Assembly: GCA_903893335.1 (NCBI GenBank)
Contig: CAITLX010000641.1
Span: 1 to 32,295 of the forward strand
DNA from: an uncultured delta proteobacterium
GTDB taxonomy: Bacteria > Myxococcota_A > Polyangia > Polyangiales > Polyangiaceae
Reading direction: 5' to 3'
DNA: 32,295 nt
Shown: positions 7,680-16,303 of the stretch, piece by piece
Position numbering within the stretch: position 1 is the stretch's first letter
Layout of the letters: each line of letters starts with the position of its first letter
Position numbers and translations under genes: made by a program
Notes under the pieces: generated by a model
Seen by the model: only the letters and a program-made list of their open reading frames with translations
Told to the model about the DNA's origin: nothing
Database searches by the model: none

Positions 7680-8876
7680 TCAGCCGAGGACGACGAACTT
7701 GAGGTAGCGCCCCTCGGGCCAGCCGGCGACGACCGGGTGGTCGACGGGGGGACCGAACGAGGCGACCACCGAGAGGTCGGCGCGGCCGAGGCTCGCGTCG
7801 TCGAGCGTCGCGAGGAACTCGTCGGGGCCGACGTGGCTCGAGCACGACGCGGCGCAGAGCGTGCCCCCGGGCGCGAGCACCGCGGCGCAGGCTGCGTGCA
7901 GCCGGCGGTAGGTGGTGAGCGCGCGGGGCTTGGCCTTCTCGCTCGGCGCGAAGCTCGGCGGGTCGCAGATGACGAGATCCCACTGCTCGCCCCGGGCGCG
8001 CGCGCCGTCGAGGAACGCGAGCGCGTCGGCGGTGACCCACGCGTGGGGGGTGGGGTCGACGCCGTTGGCGCGGAAGGTGCGCTGCGCGGTGGCGTGCGCC
8101 GCGTGCGCGACGTCGACCGAGGTGACGCGCCCCGAGCCCCCGAGCACCGCGGCGATCGAGAACCCGCCGGCGTAGCTGTAGAGGTTGAGCACGCGGCGGC
8201 CGCGGGCGAGGCCCCGCACGCGCACGCGGTTGTCGCGCTGGTCGAGGAACGCGCCCGTCTTCTGGCCGCGCGCGAGGTCGACCCAGGTGCGGACCCCGCT
8301 CTCGAGCACCTCGATGCTGTCGGGCGCGGGCTCGCCCTGCAAGGGCTCGAGCATCGACGCTCCGCCGCTCTGCCCGTCGCGCGGCACGCGGCGCGCGAGG
8401 GTGCGCACGCCGCGGGCGACGAGCAGCGGCCAGATGCGCGCGGCGACGCGCTCGAGCCACGCGTCCATCGCGGCGCCGTCGGGGCGGGCGACCACCGCGT
8501 GGTCGTAGCGGTCGAGCACGAGCCCCGGGACGCGGTCCCCCTCGCCGTGCAGCAGGCGGTACGCGTTGGTCGCGGGGTCGGCGAGGAACCGGTCGCGGCG
8601 CTCGAGGGCGCGCTCGACCCGGGCGGCGACGAGGTCGAGGTCGAGCCGCTGGGCGGCGTCGCGCGTGAAGACGCGCACGGCGATGGGCGCCACGGGGTCC
8701 CAGGTGCCGCGGGCGACGAACGCGCCGTCGCGCCCGACGAGATCGACCACGGCTCCCGCGCCGAACGACGCGCCTCCCCAGCGCGCGTCGCGGAACACCC
8801 AGGGGTGACCTCGGCGCAGCGCGGCCGCGACCGAGTCGTCGATCGCAAGCTGCCCGTCCGAACCCGCGCGCGCCAT
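7680..8876 (-). CDS. rlmI: Class I SAM-dependent rRNA methyltransferase, RlmI family (PUA + Rossmann MTase)
   Basis: GHPWVFRDA..., YRLLHGEGDRVPGLVLDRYDHAVV..., GQKTGAFLDQRDNR, VLNLYSYAGGFSIAA, WDLVICDPPSFAPSEKAKPRAL. Start at 8876 (MARAGS) or 8894. Confidence 0.88.
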   Translation of the reverse strand: MARAGSDGQLAIDDSVAAALRRGHPWVFRDARWGGASFGAGAVVDLVGRDGAFVARGTWDPVAPIAVRVFTRDAAQRLDLDLVAARVERALERRDRFLADPATNAYRLLHGEGDRVPGLVLDRYDHAVVARPDGAAMDAWLERVAARIWPLLVARGVRTLARRVPRDGQSGGASMLEPLQGEPAPDSIEVLESGVRTWVDLARGQKTGAFLDQRDNRVRVRGLARGRRVLNLYSYAGGFSIAAVLGGSGRVTSVDVAHAAHATAQRTFRANGVDPTPHAWVTADALAFLDGARARGEQWDLVICDPPSFAPSEKAKPRALTTYRRLHAACAAVLAPGGTLCAASCSSHVGPDEFLATLDDASLGRADLSVVASFGPPVDHPVVAGWPEGRYLKFVVLG

Positions 8877-8903
8877 GGCGGCCGGGTGTAGCATGGGGAG
8901 GCG

Positions 8904-10013
8904 ATGCGGTGCTGGGCTCCCCTACCGCGCCTCGCGTGGCTCACGGCGCTCGTGGCCGCGGCGACCGCGGCCTGCTCGGGCGACCACGCGGGCCTGGCAG
9001 CGGGCGCAGGCGACGCCGCCACGCAGGGAGCAGACGCGGCCGACGGCGCCCGGGACGGCGACGCCGACGCGGCGAGCGACGCGGAGAGCGACGGCGCCGA
9101 CCCCTCCGACGCACCCGTCGAGGCCGAGGCTGGCCCCCCTCCGGCGCCCCACCTGCTGGTGGTGCAGGGCTTCGCGGACGCCGAGCGCGCGCGGCTCTGC
9201 ATCGTCCCCTGGTCGGGCGGGCACGACCAGCCGGGCAGCGTGCTCCCCCTGCCCGCCGACGCGGCGGGGCTCGGCCCCGGCGAGGCGCTCGCGGTCGACG
9301 CGATCGCAGGCGTCGATCTCGCGCACGACGACGTCCACCTGCTCGCGTTCGTGTCGCACCTCGAGCTCCTCGCGGGCCTCTCGTGCGCCGACGCCATCGC
9401 GCTCGCGGGCAGCGACGCCGCCGTGCGCCCCGAGCTTCGCTCGCTGCCCTGGCTGCCCGAGGGCACGCTGGCCGGACACGGCCCCGTGCTCGTCGCGACG
9501 AGCGGCTGCGGGGCGGGGCACGCCGAGGCGCTCGCCGCCACCGCGTGTGGGCCGGGCTACCAGGCGGCCCTCGGCAACGCGACGGTGCTCGTCGCGCTGC
9601 TCTCGGCCGAGGCCCCCGCAGGCGCCGTCGCCCTCCAGGTCGCGCTCGTGCCCCCGGGCTCCGCGCCCCTCGACGTGCACCTCGCGCCAGCCGGCGCCCT
9701 CCCCGAGCAGACGCTCGTCGACGGGCTCGGCCCCGCGCGCCTCGAGCCTCGGCCGGTCGGCGCCGCGATCGCCCGCGCCGCCTTCGGCGACCCGCTCGAC
9801 GCCGCCTGGATCACGGTGCGCGCCACGGGCACGACGAGCGAGCTCGCGCGCTTCGACGTCGCGGGCGCGCTCGCGCGCGCGGGGCTCGCGCCCGCCGACC
9901 TCGCCGACGGCCGGGCGTTCGCGCTCGTGCTCGCCGGAGCGCCCCCAGGGCTCGGCGCCGGGGGCTTCTGGCGGCCGCCGACCGCCACGCTGGTGCGCGT
10001 CGGGCCGGGGTGA
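8904..10013 (+). CDS. Putative lipoprotein with Asp/Ala-rich linker, function unknown
   Basis: Signal peptide with lipobox-like ATAAC, linker DAATQGADAADGARDGDADAASDAESDGADPSDAPVEAEA, RBS GGGGAGG at 8893-8900; remainder is an unrecognised folded domain. Confidence 0.75.
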   Translation: MRCWAPLPRLAWLTALVAAATAACSGDHAGLAAGAGDAATQGADAADGARDGDADAASDAESDGADPSDAPVEAEAGPPPAPHLLVVQGFADAERARLCIVPWSGGHDQPGSVLPLPADAAGLGPGEALAVDAIAGVDLAHDDVHLLAFVSHLELLAGLSCADAIALAGSDAAVRPELRSLPWLPEGTLAGHGPVLVATSGCGAGHAEALAATACGPGYQAALGNATVLVALLSAEAPAGAVALQVALVPPGSAPLDVHLAPAGALPEQTLVDGLGPARLEPRPVGAAIARAAFGDPLDAAWITVRATGTTSELARFDVAGALARAGLAPADLADGRAFALVLAGAPPGLGAGGFWRPPTATLVRVGPG

Positions 10014-10020
10014 CGCGCCG

Positions 10021-10881
10021 TCAGTGGTGCAGGCTGACGTCGGCGAGCAGCGAGCGCGCGTCGTTGGCGAGCGCGCTGTCGGGGAAGCGGCGGAGGAAGC
10101 CGCGCAGCGTGTTCTTCGCGTCGTTGTAGGCCTGGATGTCGATCTCGCACTGCGCGAGCAGCAGCGTCGCGTCGTCCATGATCTCCTTGTCGGCCGAGGC
10201 CTCGCTGAGCGGGATCAGCAGCGGGATCGCGTCGCGCTGGCGCGAGAGGCGGCGCAGCGCGTCGGCCAGGTTGTACCGAGCGAGCGGCGCGTGGGCCGCG
10301 TCGTCCTTGTACTTGAGCGACTCCTCGAAGGCCTGCTGCGCCTCGTGCCAGCGCCCGTTGCGCGCCTGGTCGAGCCCCTGGTGGTAGGCCGACACCGAGA
10401 GCTCGCCGCGCGCGCGCTCGGCTGCGTCGGCGAAGACGGCCAGCTCGGTCTTGGTCAGCGGCTCGTTCTTGATCGTCTCGAACTGCTCGACGACCTCGGC
10501 GCGCTTGGCCCCCCGCACCAGCTCGTAGAACGCGGCGGCGTGCGCCTCGGCGCGCGCGCGGTCCTCGTCGCGCTTCTGCCCCTCCTTGGTGTCGCGCAGC
10601 GAGCGCTCGAGCGCGCGGCGCGTCTCCTCCGTCTTGGCCTCGACGGCGTCGACGCGCGCGTCCCACGCGAACTTGATGATGACGAGCGCCACGAAGAGGA
10701 ACGCGACGTACATCGCCGCGCTGTTGAGCCCGAGGCGCCGCTCCTGCTGCTGCTGGCGCTTCGCGAGGCTGCGCAGGTCCGCCGAGAGGGCGTTGGTCAG
10801 GTTGTTCGTCTTGATGACGAGGCCACGTGACTCGATGATTTCGCGCTTGAGGTCGCGCAGCTCGTCCGCAAGGTCGTCCAT
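10021..10881 (-). CDS. Membrane-anchored coiled-coil/TPR-repeat protein
   Basis: N-terminal coiled coil, TM helix AAMYVAFLFVALVIIKFAW, C-terminal TPR-like repeats (YHQGLDQARNGRWHEAQQAFEESLKY..., IDIQAYNDAKNTLRGFLRRFPDSALANDARSLL). In-frame start 10881 (MDDLADEL) preferred over 10932. Confidence 0.75.
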   Translation of the reverse strand: MDDLADELRDLKREIIESRGLVIKTNNLTNALSADLRSLAKRQQQQERRLGLNSAAMYVAFLFVALVIIKFAWDARVDAVEAKTEETRRALERSLRDTKEGQKRDEDRARAEAHAAAFYELVRGAKRAEVVEQFETIKNEPLTKTELAVFADAAERARGELSVSAYHQGLDQARNGRWHEAQQAFEESLKYKDDAAHAPLARYNLADALRRLSRQRDAIPLLIPLSEASADKEIMDDATLLLAQCEIDIQAYNDAKNTLRGFLRRFPDSALANDARSLLADVSLHH

Positions 10882-10931
10882 GCCGCGCAGCAGGGTAGCC
10901 CTTTTCCGGGCCCGTGGGCGCAGAGCCCCCA

Positions 10932-10961
10932 TTGCCGCCCGGCGAAAGCTCGTGCTACACG
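10932..10961 (+). promoter_or_regulatory. Candidate promoter for efp (TTGCCG ... extended -10 TGCTACACG)
   Basis: TTGCCG at 10932 and TGCTACACG at 10953, 18-bp spacer, in the divergent intergenic region directly upstream of efp. Consensus match is weak. Confidence 0.25.
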
Positions 10962-10970
10962 GGCCGCCGC

Positions 10971-11534
10971 ATGGCCACGACGCAGGACATCCGCAAGAAC
11001 CTCAAGATGCTCATCGACGGCACACCCTTCGTGTGCCTCGAGGCCCAGTTCGTGAAGCCGGGCAAGGGGCAGGCGTTCAGCCGCTGCCGCCTGCGCAACC
11101 TCGTGACGGGCAACGTCATCGAGCGCACGTACAAGTCGGGCGAGACCGTCGAGGTCGCCGACATCGAAGAGCGCAAGATGCAGTACATCTACCCGGAGGG
11201 CGACACCTTCGTGTTCATGGACCAGCAGACGGGCGACCAGGTCTACGTCCCCGACGACAAGCTGGGCGACGAGAAGCAGTTTCTCATCGACGGCCTCGAC
11301 GTCGAGGTCATGTTCTTCAACGGCAACCCCATCGGCGTCGAGCTCCCGGCCCACGTCGTCATCCAGATCGCCGCCAGCGACCCTGGCATCAAGGGGGACA
11401 CCGCGAGCGGCGCGAGCAAGCCCGCCACGCTCTCGACGGGTGCCGTCATCCAGGTCCCGCTCTTCATCAAGGAGGGCGAGTGGATCAAGGTCGACACGCG
11501 CGAGGCCAGGTACCTCGAGCGCGTCAACCGCTGA
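10971..11534 (+). CDS. efp: Elongation factor P
   Basis: MATTQDIRKNLKMLIDGTPFVCLEAQFVKPGKGQAFSRCRLRNLVTGNVIERTYKSGE...DPGIKGDTASGASKPATLSTGAVIQVPLFIKEGEWIKVDTREARYLERV; KPGKGQ loop. Confidence 0.97.
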   Translation: MATTQDIRKNLKMLIDGTPFVCLEAQFVKPGKGQAFSRCRLRNLVTGNVIERTYKSGETVEVADIEERKMQYIYPEGDTFVFMDQQTGDQVYVPDDKLGDEKQFLIDGLDVEVMFFNGNPIGVELPAHVVIQIAASDPGIKGDTASGASKPATLSTGAVIQVPLFIKEGEWIKVDTREARYLERVNR

Positions 11535-11543
11535 GCCGTCTCC

Positions 11544-11557
11544 CCGGCGCGCGCCGG
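11544..11557 (+). terminator. GC palindrome 10 bp after efp stop, possible terminator
   Basis: Perfect CCGGCGC/GCGCCGG inverted repeat. No U-tract and no loop, so weak. Confidence 0.3.
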
Positions 11558-11647
11558 TCCGCCCCCGAGCGGGCCTGAGCCGAACCTGACCGCGCGCCGA
11601 CCCGCCGAGGGGGCGCGCCCGCCGCGGCTCGGTGCTATTGCGGTCGC

Positions 11648-12475
11648 GTGCCCCGCACCGCGACCCTCGACCACGTCACGCTGCAGCTCTGCGAGCCCGA
11701 CGATCTCCGCCTCTCGTGGGTGGGGCGCGACGACCTGCTCGCGCAGCTCGAGGCGGCCTGGCTCGTCGTCGACGAGCGCGACCTGCCGATGAACCCGCGG
11801 CTCATCGGCAAGCCAGGCGTCGGCAAGACGACGCTCGCGTACGCCGCCGCCCGCGCGTCGGGCAAGCCCGCGTACCTGTTCCAGGCGACGATGGACACGC
11901 GCCCCGAGGACCTCATCGTGACGCCGGTCGTCGCCCCCGGCGGCGGCATCGTCTACGCGGCGAGCGCCATCGTCACGGCGATGATCGACGGCGGGGTCGC
12001 CATCCTCGACGAGGGCAACCGCATGAGCGAGAAGTCGTGGGCGTCGCTCGCCCCGCTGCTCGACCGGCGCCGCTACGTCGAGTCGCTCGTGGCCGGCATC
12101 AAGATCCGCGCGCACGAGGGGTTCCGCTTCGTCGCCACGATGAACGACGACGCCTCGACGTTCGATCTGCCCGAGTACGTGCAGTCGCGCCTCATGCCCA
12201 CCGTCGTCATCGACTTCCCCGAGCCCGACGAGGAGCGCGCCATCCTCGAGAACAACCTCCCGTTCGCGAAGGAGGAGGTGCTCGCCTACGTCACCGCGTT
12301 CCTCGCCCGGGCGCACGCCGCCGACGAGCCCTACACGGCGCGCGACGGCGTCAACCTCGCCCGCTACGCCATCAAGCGCGCCGCGCAGCGCGGCGCGGAG
12401 GCCGGCCCCGCCGACCTGCGCGAGGCGCTCGTGCGCACGCTCGGGGTCGACGCGCTCCGCCACCTCGTCGACTGA
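11648..12475 (+). CDS. MoxR-like AAA+ ATPase (GTG start)
   Basis: Walker A GKPGVGKTTL, Walker B GGVAILDEGNRM, sensor region RFVATMNDD, LPEYVQSRLMPTVVIDFPEPDEE. Confidence 0.88.
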   Translation: MPRTATLDHVTLQLCEPDDLRLSWVGRDDLLAQLEAAWLVVDERDLPMNPRLIGKPGVGKTTLAYAAARASGKPAYLFQATMDTRPEDLIVTPVVAPGGGIVYAASAIVTAMIDGGVAILDEGNRMSEKSWASLAPLLDRRRYVESLVAGIKIRAHEGFRFVATMNDDASTFDLPEYVQSRLMPTVVIDFPEPDEERAILENNLPFAKEEVLAYVTAFLARAHAADEPYTARDGVNLARYAIKRAAQRGAEAGPADLREALVRTLGVDALRHLVD

Positions 12476-12482
12476 GGCGGCC

Positions 12483-14282
12483 GTGGGGCGCATCGTCTAC
12501 GCGCCGATCGTCCACGAGAGCCTGCCGTTCGCGCGCGCGGTGCGCGAGGCCTTCGAGCGCGAGCGCCCCGACTGCGTGGCGGTCGAGCTCCCCGAGACGC
12601 TCTCGGCGCCGGTCGCGCGCGCGGTCGCGCGCCTGCCGCTGCTCTCGCTGCTGCGCTGGCGCGACGGCGCCGACCCGCCCTCGTACCTCGTCGTCGAGCC
12701 CTGCGACGGCGTGTTCGAGGCGCTGCGGCTCGCCCATGAGCACCGCGTGCCGGCGCACCTCGTCGATCGCGACACGGCCCGCTACGGGGCGCACCACGAT
12801 CAGCTGCCCGACCCGGCCGCCATCGACTCGATCGGCTACGAGGCGTACGTCGCGGCGGTCGAACCCGCGCTCGGTGCCGAGACGGCGACGCCCGACGACG
12901 TGCAGCGCGAGCGCACGATGGCCTTCCACCTCGCGCGGCTCGCCGAGCGCCACGCGTGCGTGCTCTTCGTCTGCGGCCTGGCGCACGCGGCGCGCGTGCG
13001 CGCGCTCGTCTCGCAGGGCGACCTGCCGCGACCGCTCGGCCGCACGAGGCGCGACGGCGTCGAGGTGCTGCACCTGCACGAGGCGAGCTCGCGCGAGGTG
13101 CTGGGAGAGCCTCCGTGGGTGCAGGCTCGCTGGGAGCGCCTGCGCGCCGACGGCGCCGCGCTCGGGGCCGCGCGGCTCGACCGCGTCGGCCTCGCAGGCG
13201 AGCTCCTGCTCGAGGCCCGCGCCCGCATGGCGAAGGACGACGGCGAGCGCGTCGAGTCGCGCGCCCTCGCGCTCGCGATGCGCTACGCGCAGAACCTCGC
13301 GCGGGTGCGCGGGGCGCTCGCCCCGTCGCTCGCCGACGTCGTCGTCGCGGCGCGCGGCGTCGGCTCCGACGACTTCGCGTGGCACGCGTGGGACCTCGCC
13401 ACCGCCTGGCCCTGGCAGGCCGACCCGGCCGACCTGCCGACCTACCGCGTGACGCTCGAGGAGCTCGCGCGCGGGTCGCGTCGGCTCTGGCTCGAGCGAC
13501 GCAAGAAGACGCGTCGGCACCTGCTGCGCGTCGTGCGCGATCGCCCCCACGCCCCCGCCGGTGCCCCCTTCACCGCCCCCGACGCGAAGAGCCCGCGGCT
13601 CTGCAGCCACCCGCCCGAGGACGTCCGCGTCGAGGCCTTCGGCGCGCACGTGCGCCGCCGCGCCAAGGGGCTCTTCACGAGCGAGCGAGCGAGCGTCGTG
13701 CCGATGACGACGGGCCTCGCCGACGGCCTCGATCTGCGCGAGACCATCCGCGCCCTCGCCCACGACCGACGCCTGCGCGTGCGCGAGGACGCCTCGATGC
13801 CCGGCGAGGTGTCGGCCGTCTGCGTGCTGTTCGACCCCGACGACGCCGACGACCGCTACCCGTGGACGCTGACCTGGCAGGGGGAGCACGAGGGCGAGAG
13901 CGACATGGCGCTGTACGCGACGCCGCCCGACGCGCGCCCCGTCGGGCCGGGTGTCGGCCGCTGCGAGTACGGCGGCTTCCTCATGACGTGGCCGCCGGGC
14001 CGCATGTTCGAGGTGTTCGAGGACGGCTACTTCGACGCGGCGGCGACGAAGGGGGAGCGCCTGCTGCTCGCCGCGATCGACTACGCGCCCGGCCGGCTCG
14101 TCGCGCACGTGGCCCCCAAACCGCCTCGCGCGCGTCTCATCGCGCTCGCCCGGCGCGCGGGCAAGAAGGTGCTGCACGTGCCGCTCGGGCAGCTCTCGCC
14201 CGATCTGCTGCGGAAAATCAGGGTCTTCCACGTCCTCGAGGGGCACCACGTCCGCTCCTGGGCCCGCTCGCACCTGCGGTGA
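12483..14282 (+). CDS. TraB/PrgY-like domain protein with uncharacterised C-terminal half (GTG start), partner of the MoxR-like ATPase
   Basis: N-terminus IVYAPIVHESLPFARAVREAFERERPDCVAVELPETL and ACVLFVCGLAHAARVRALV resemble TraB-type motifs; C-terminal about 300 aa unrecognised; 7-bp gap after the ATPase gene. Confidence 0.65.
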   Translation: MGRIVYAPIVHESLPFARAVREAFERERPDCVAVELPETLSAPVARAVARLPLLSLLRWRDGADPPSYLVVEPCDGVFEALRLAHEHRVPAHLVDRDTARYGAHHDQLPDPAAIDSIGYEAYVAAVEPALGAETATPDDVQRERTMAFHLARLAERHACVLFVCGLAHAARVRALVSQGDLPRPLGRTRRDGVEVLHLHEASSREVLGEPPWVQARWERLRADGAALGAARLDRVGLAGELLLEARARMAKDDGERVESRALALAMRYAQNLARVRGALAPSLADVVVAARGVGSDDFAWHAWDLATAWPWQADPADLPTYRVTLEELARGSRRLWLERRKKTRRHLLRVVRDRPHAPAGAPFTAPDAKSPRLCSHPPEDVRVEAFGAHVRRRAKGLFTSERASVVPMTTGLADGLDLRETIRALAHDRRLRVREDASMPGEVSAVCVLFDPDDADDRYPWTLTWQGEHEGESDMALYATPPDARPVGPGVGRCEYGGFLMTWPPGRMFEVFEDGYFDAAATKGERLLLAAIDYAPGRLVAHVAPKPPRARLIALARRAGKKVLHVPLGQLSPDLLRKIRVFHVLEGHHVRSWARSHLR

Positions 14283-14374
14283 CGCTGCCAGCCCGCGCAC
14301 GCTTCCCGTGGCGCCGCGCCGGGTGTGGTACGCCCCCCCGCGCGGCACCGGGGAGCCGCGGTGCGAGGTGACCC

Positions 14375-16300
14375 ATGGCGAGCTTCTTCACCGATCACGA
14401 CGACTTCGCGTTCTACTTCGACCACGGCATCGACTGGGCGAGCCTCGTCGAGGTCACCGAGTACGGCTACCGCACCCCCGACGGCTTCAAGGAGCCGAAG
14501 GAGGCCGTCGCCTTCTACCGCGACGTCGCGGCGATGGTCGGCGAGCTGGCCGCCGAGAAGATCGCCCCGCGCGCCGCCGAGCTCGACCACGAGGGCACGC
14601 GGCTCGAGGCGGGCGAGGCCGTCGTCGGCCCGGCGATGACCGCCGTGTTCGACGCGATCGGCCAGGCCGAGCTGCACAAGCTCTGCCTGCCGCGCGAGCT
14701 CGGCGGGCTCAACGCGCCGCTGCTCGTCTACTTCCTGACCGCCGAGATGATCGCGCGCGCCGACGTGTCGGTGATGACGCACCACTCGTTCCACGGCGGC
14801 ATGGCCATGGCGATGCTCGCCTACTCGATCCACGAGGGCACGACGAAGCTCGACCTCGCCGCGGGGCGCATCGCCGAGACGCGCTTCGCCGACGAGATCG
14901 AGGAGCTGGGGAGCGGCAGGGCCTGGGGGTGCATGGACATCACCGAGCCCAACGCCGGCAGCGACATGGCCGCGCTGCGCACGCGCGGCGAGGTGGACGA
15001 CGCGGGCAACTGGACGGTCACCGGCCAGAAGATCTTCATCACCTCGGGGCACGGCAAGTACCACTTCGTCATCGCCCGCACCGAGGAGACGCGCGGCGAC
15101 GACCCGCTCGCGGGCCTCAAGGGCCTCTCGATGTTCCTCGTCAAGACGTACGAGGACCTGCCCGACGGCACGCGCAAGCGCTTCGTCACGCTCGACCGCG
15201 TCGAGGAGAAGCTCGGCCACCACGGCTCGGTCACCGCCGCGCTGTCGTTCGACCGCGCCCCGGCGCGCCTCATCGGCAAGCGAGGCGAGGGCTTCCCCTA
15301 CATGCTCGTGCTGATGAACAACGCGCGCGTCGGCGTGGGGTTCGAGAGCATCGGGCTCGCGGAGGCCGCGCGCCGCATGGCGCGCGCGTACGCCGAGGAG
15401 CGCTGGTCGATGGGCAAGCCCATCGCGCGCCACGAGATGATCGCCGACATGCTCGACGAGATGGACGTCGACGTGCGCGCGCTGCGCGCGCTCGCGGTCA
15501 CCTCGGCGTTCCACGAGGAGATGTCGCAGAAGCTCGCGCTGATGGGGCGCTTCGCGGGCGAGGCCGGCGCCGACGAGCGCGCGCGCATCGAGCGCGAGCT
15601 GCCCGTGCACCGGGCGCGCTCGCGCCGCCTCACGCCGCTGCTCAAGTACCTGGCCGCCGAGAAGGCCGTCGAGATCGCGCGGCGCAACGTGCAGATCCAC
15701 GGTGGGGTGGGCTACACGCGCGACTACGGCGCCGAGAAGCTGCTGCGCGACGCGCTGGTGCTGCCCATCTACGAGGGCACGAGCCAGATCCAGTCGCTGA
15801 TGGCGATGAAGGACACGCTGCTCGGCATCCTCAAGCGGCCGCAGGCCTTCGTGAAGAAGATCGCCGACGCGCGCTGGCGCAGCCTCTCGGCGAAGGACCC
15901 GCTCGAGCGCCGCGTCGCGCGCCTCTCCGCGCTGTCGCTCGGCGCGCAGCAGCACCTGCTGACGCGCACCGCGAAGGACAAGCTGCGCGCGACCGGCGAG
16001 CTGCCCGTCACGACCTGGGCCTCGGCGCTGCGCAAGAGCTGGGACCCCAAGCGCGACTTCGCGTACGCGATGCTGCACGCCGAGCGGCTCACGCGGCTGC
16101 TGGCCGACGAGGCCATCGCCGAGATCCTGCTCGACCAGGCGTCGAAGCACCCCAGCCGCCGCGAGCTGCTCGAGCGCTGGATCGAGCGCGCCGAGCTCCG
16201 CGCCCGCGCGCTGCACGAGGAGATCACGACGACCGGCGACCGCATGCTGGCGCAGCTCGCCGCGAGCGCCGCCGACGACGCCAAGGCGGCGGGGCGCTGA
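14375..16300 (+). CDS. Acyl-CoA dehydrogenase, large FadE5-like form
   Basis: ACAD signatures: LGGLNAPLLVYFLTAEMIARAD, MDITEPNAGSDMAALRTRGEVDDAGNWTVTGQKIFITSGHGKYHFVIAR, NVQIHGGVGYTRDYGAEKLLRDALVLPIYEGTSQIQ. Confidence 0.92.
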   Translation: MASFFTDHDDFAFYFDHGIDWASLVEVTEYGYRTPDGFKEPKEAVAFYRDVAAMVGELAAEKIAPRAAELDHEGTRLEAGEAVVGPAMTAVFDAIGQAELHKLCLPRELGGLNAPLLVYFLTAEMIARADVSVMTHHSFHGGMAMAMLAYSIHEGTTKLDLAAGRIAETRFADEIEELGSGRAWGCMDITEPNAGSDMAALRTRGEVDDAGNWTVTGQKIFITSGHGKYHFVIARTEETRGDDPLAGLKGLSMFLVKTYEDLPDGTRKRFVTLDRVEEKLGHHGSVTAALSFDRAPARLIGKRGEGFPYMLVLMNNARVGVGFESIGLAEAARRMARAYAEERWSMGKPIARHEMIADMLDEMDVDVRALRALAVTSAFHEEMSQKLALMGRFAGEAGADERARIERELPVHRARSRRLTPLLKYLAAEKAVEIARRNVQIHGGVGYTRDYGAEKLLRDALVLPIYEGTSQIQSLMAMKDTLLGILKRPQAFVKKIADARWRSLSAKDPLERRVARLSALSLGAQQHLLTRTAKDKLRATGELPVTTWASALRKSWDPKRDFAYAMLHAERLTRLLADEAIAEILLDQASKHPSRRELLERWIERAELRARALHEEITTTGDRMLAQLAASAADDAKAAGR

Positions 16301-16303
16301 GCC

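Noticed and set aside
6545-9541. 998-aa minus-strand ORF spanning rlmI, the repeat array and the basic protein
   Set aside because: Overlaps three better supported genes in other frames; Ser/Arg/Ala/Pro low-complexity translation.
11544-11647. Structured RNA/riboswitch between efp and the AAA gene
   Set aside because: Only short GC palindromes are visible; nothing beyond a possible terminator is supported.
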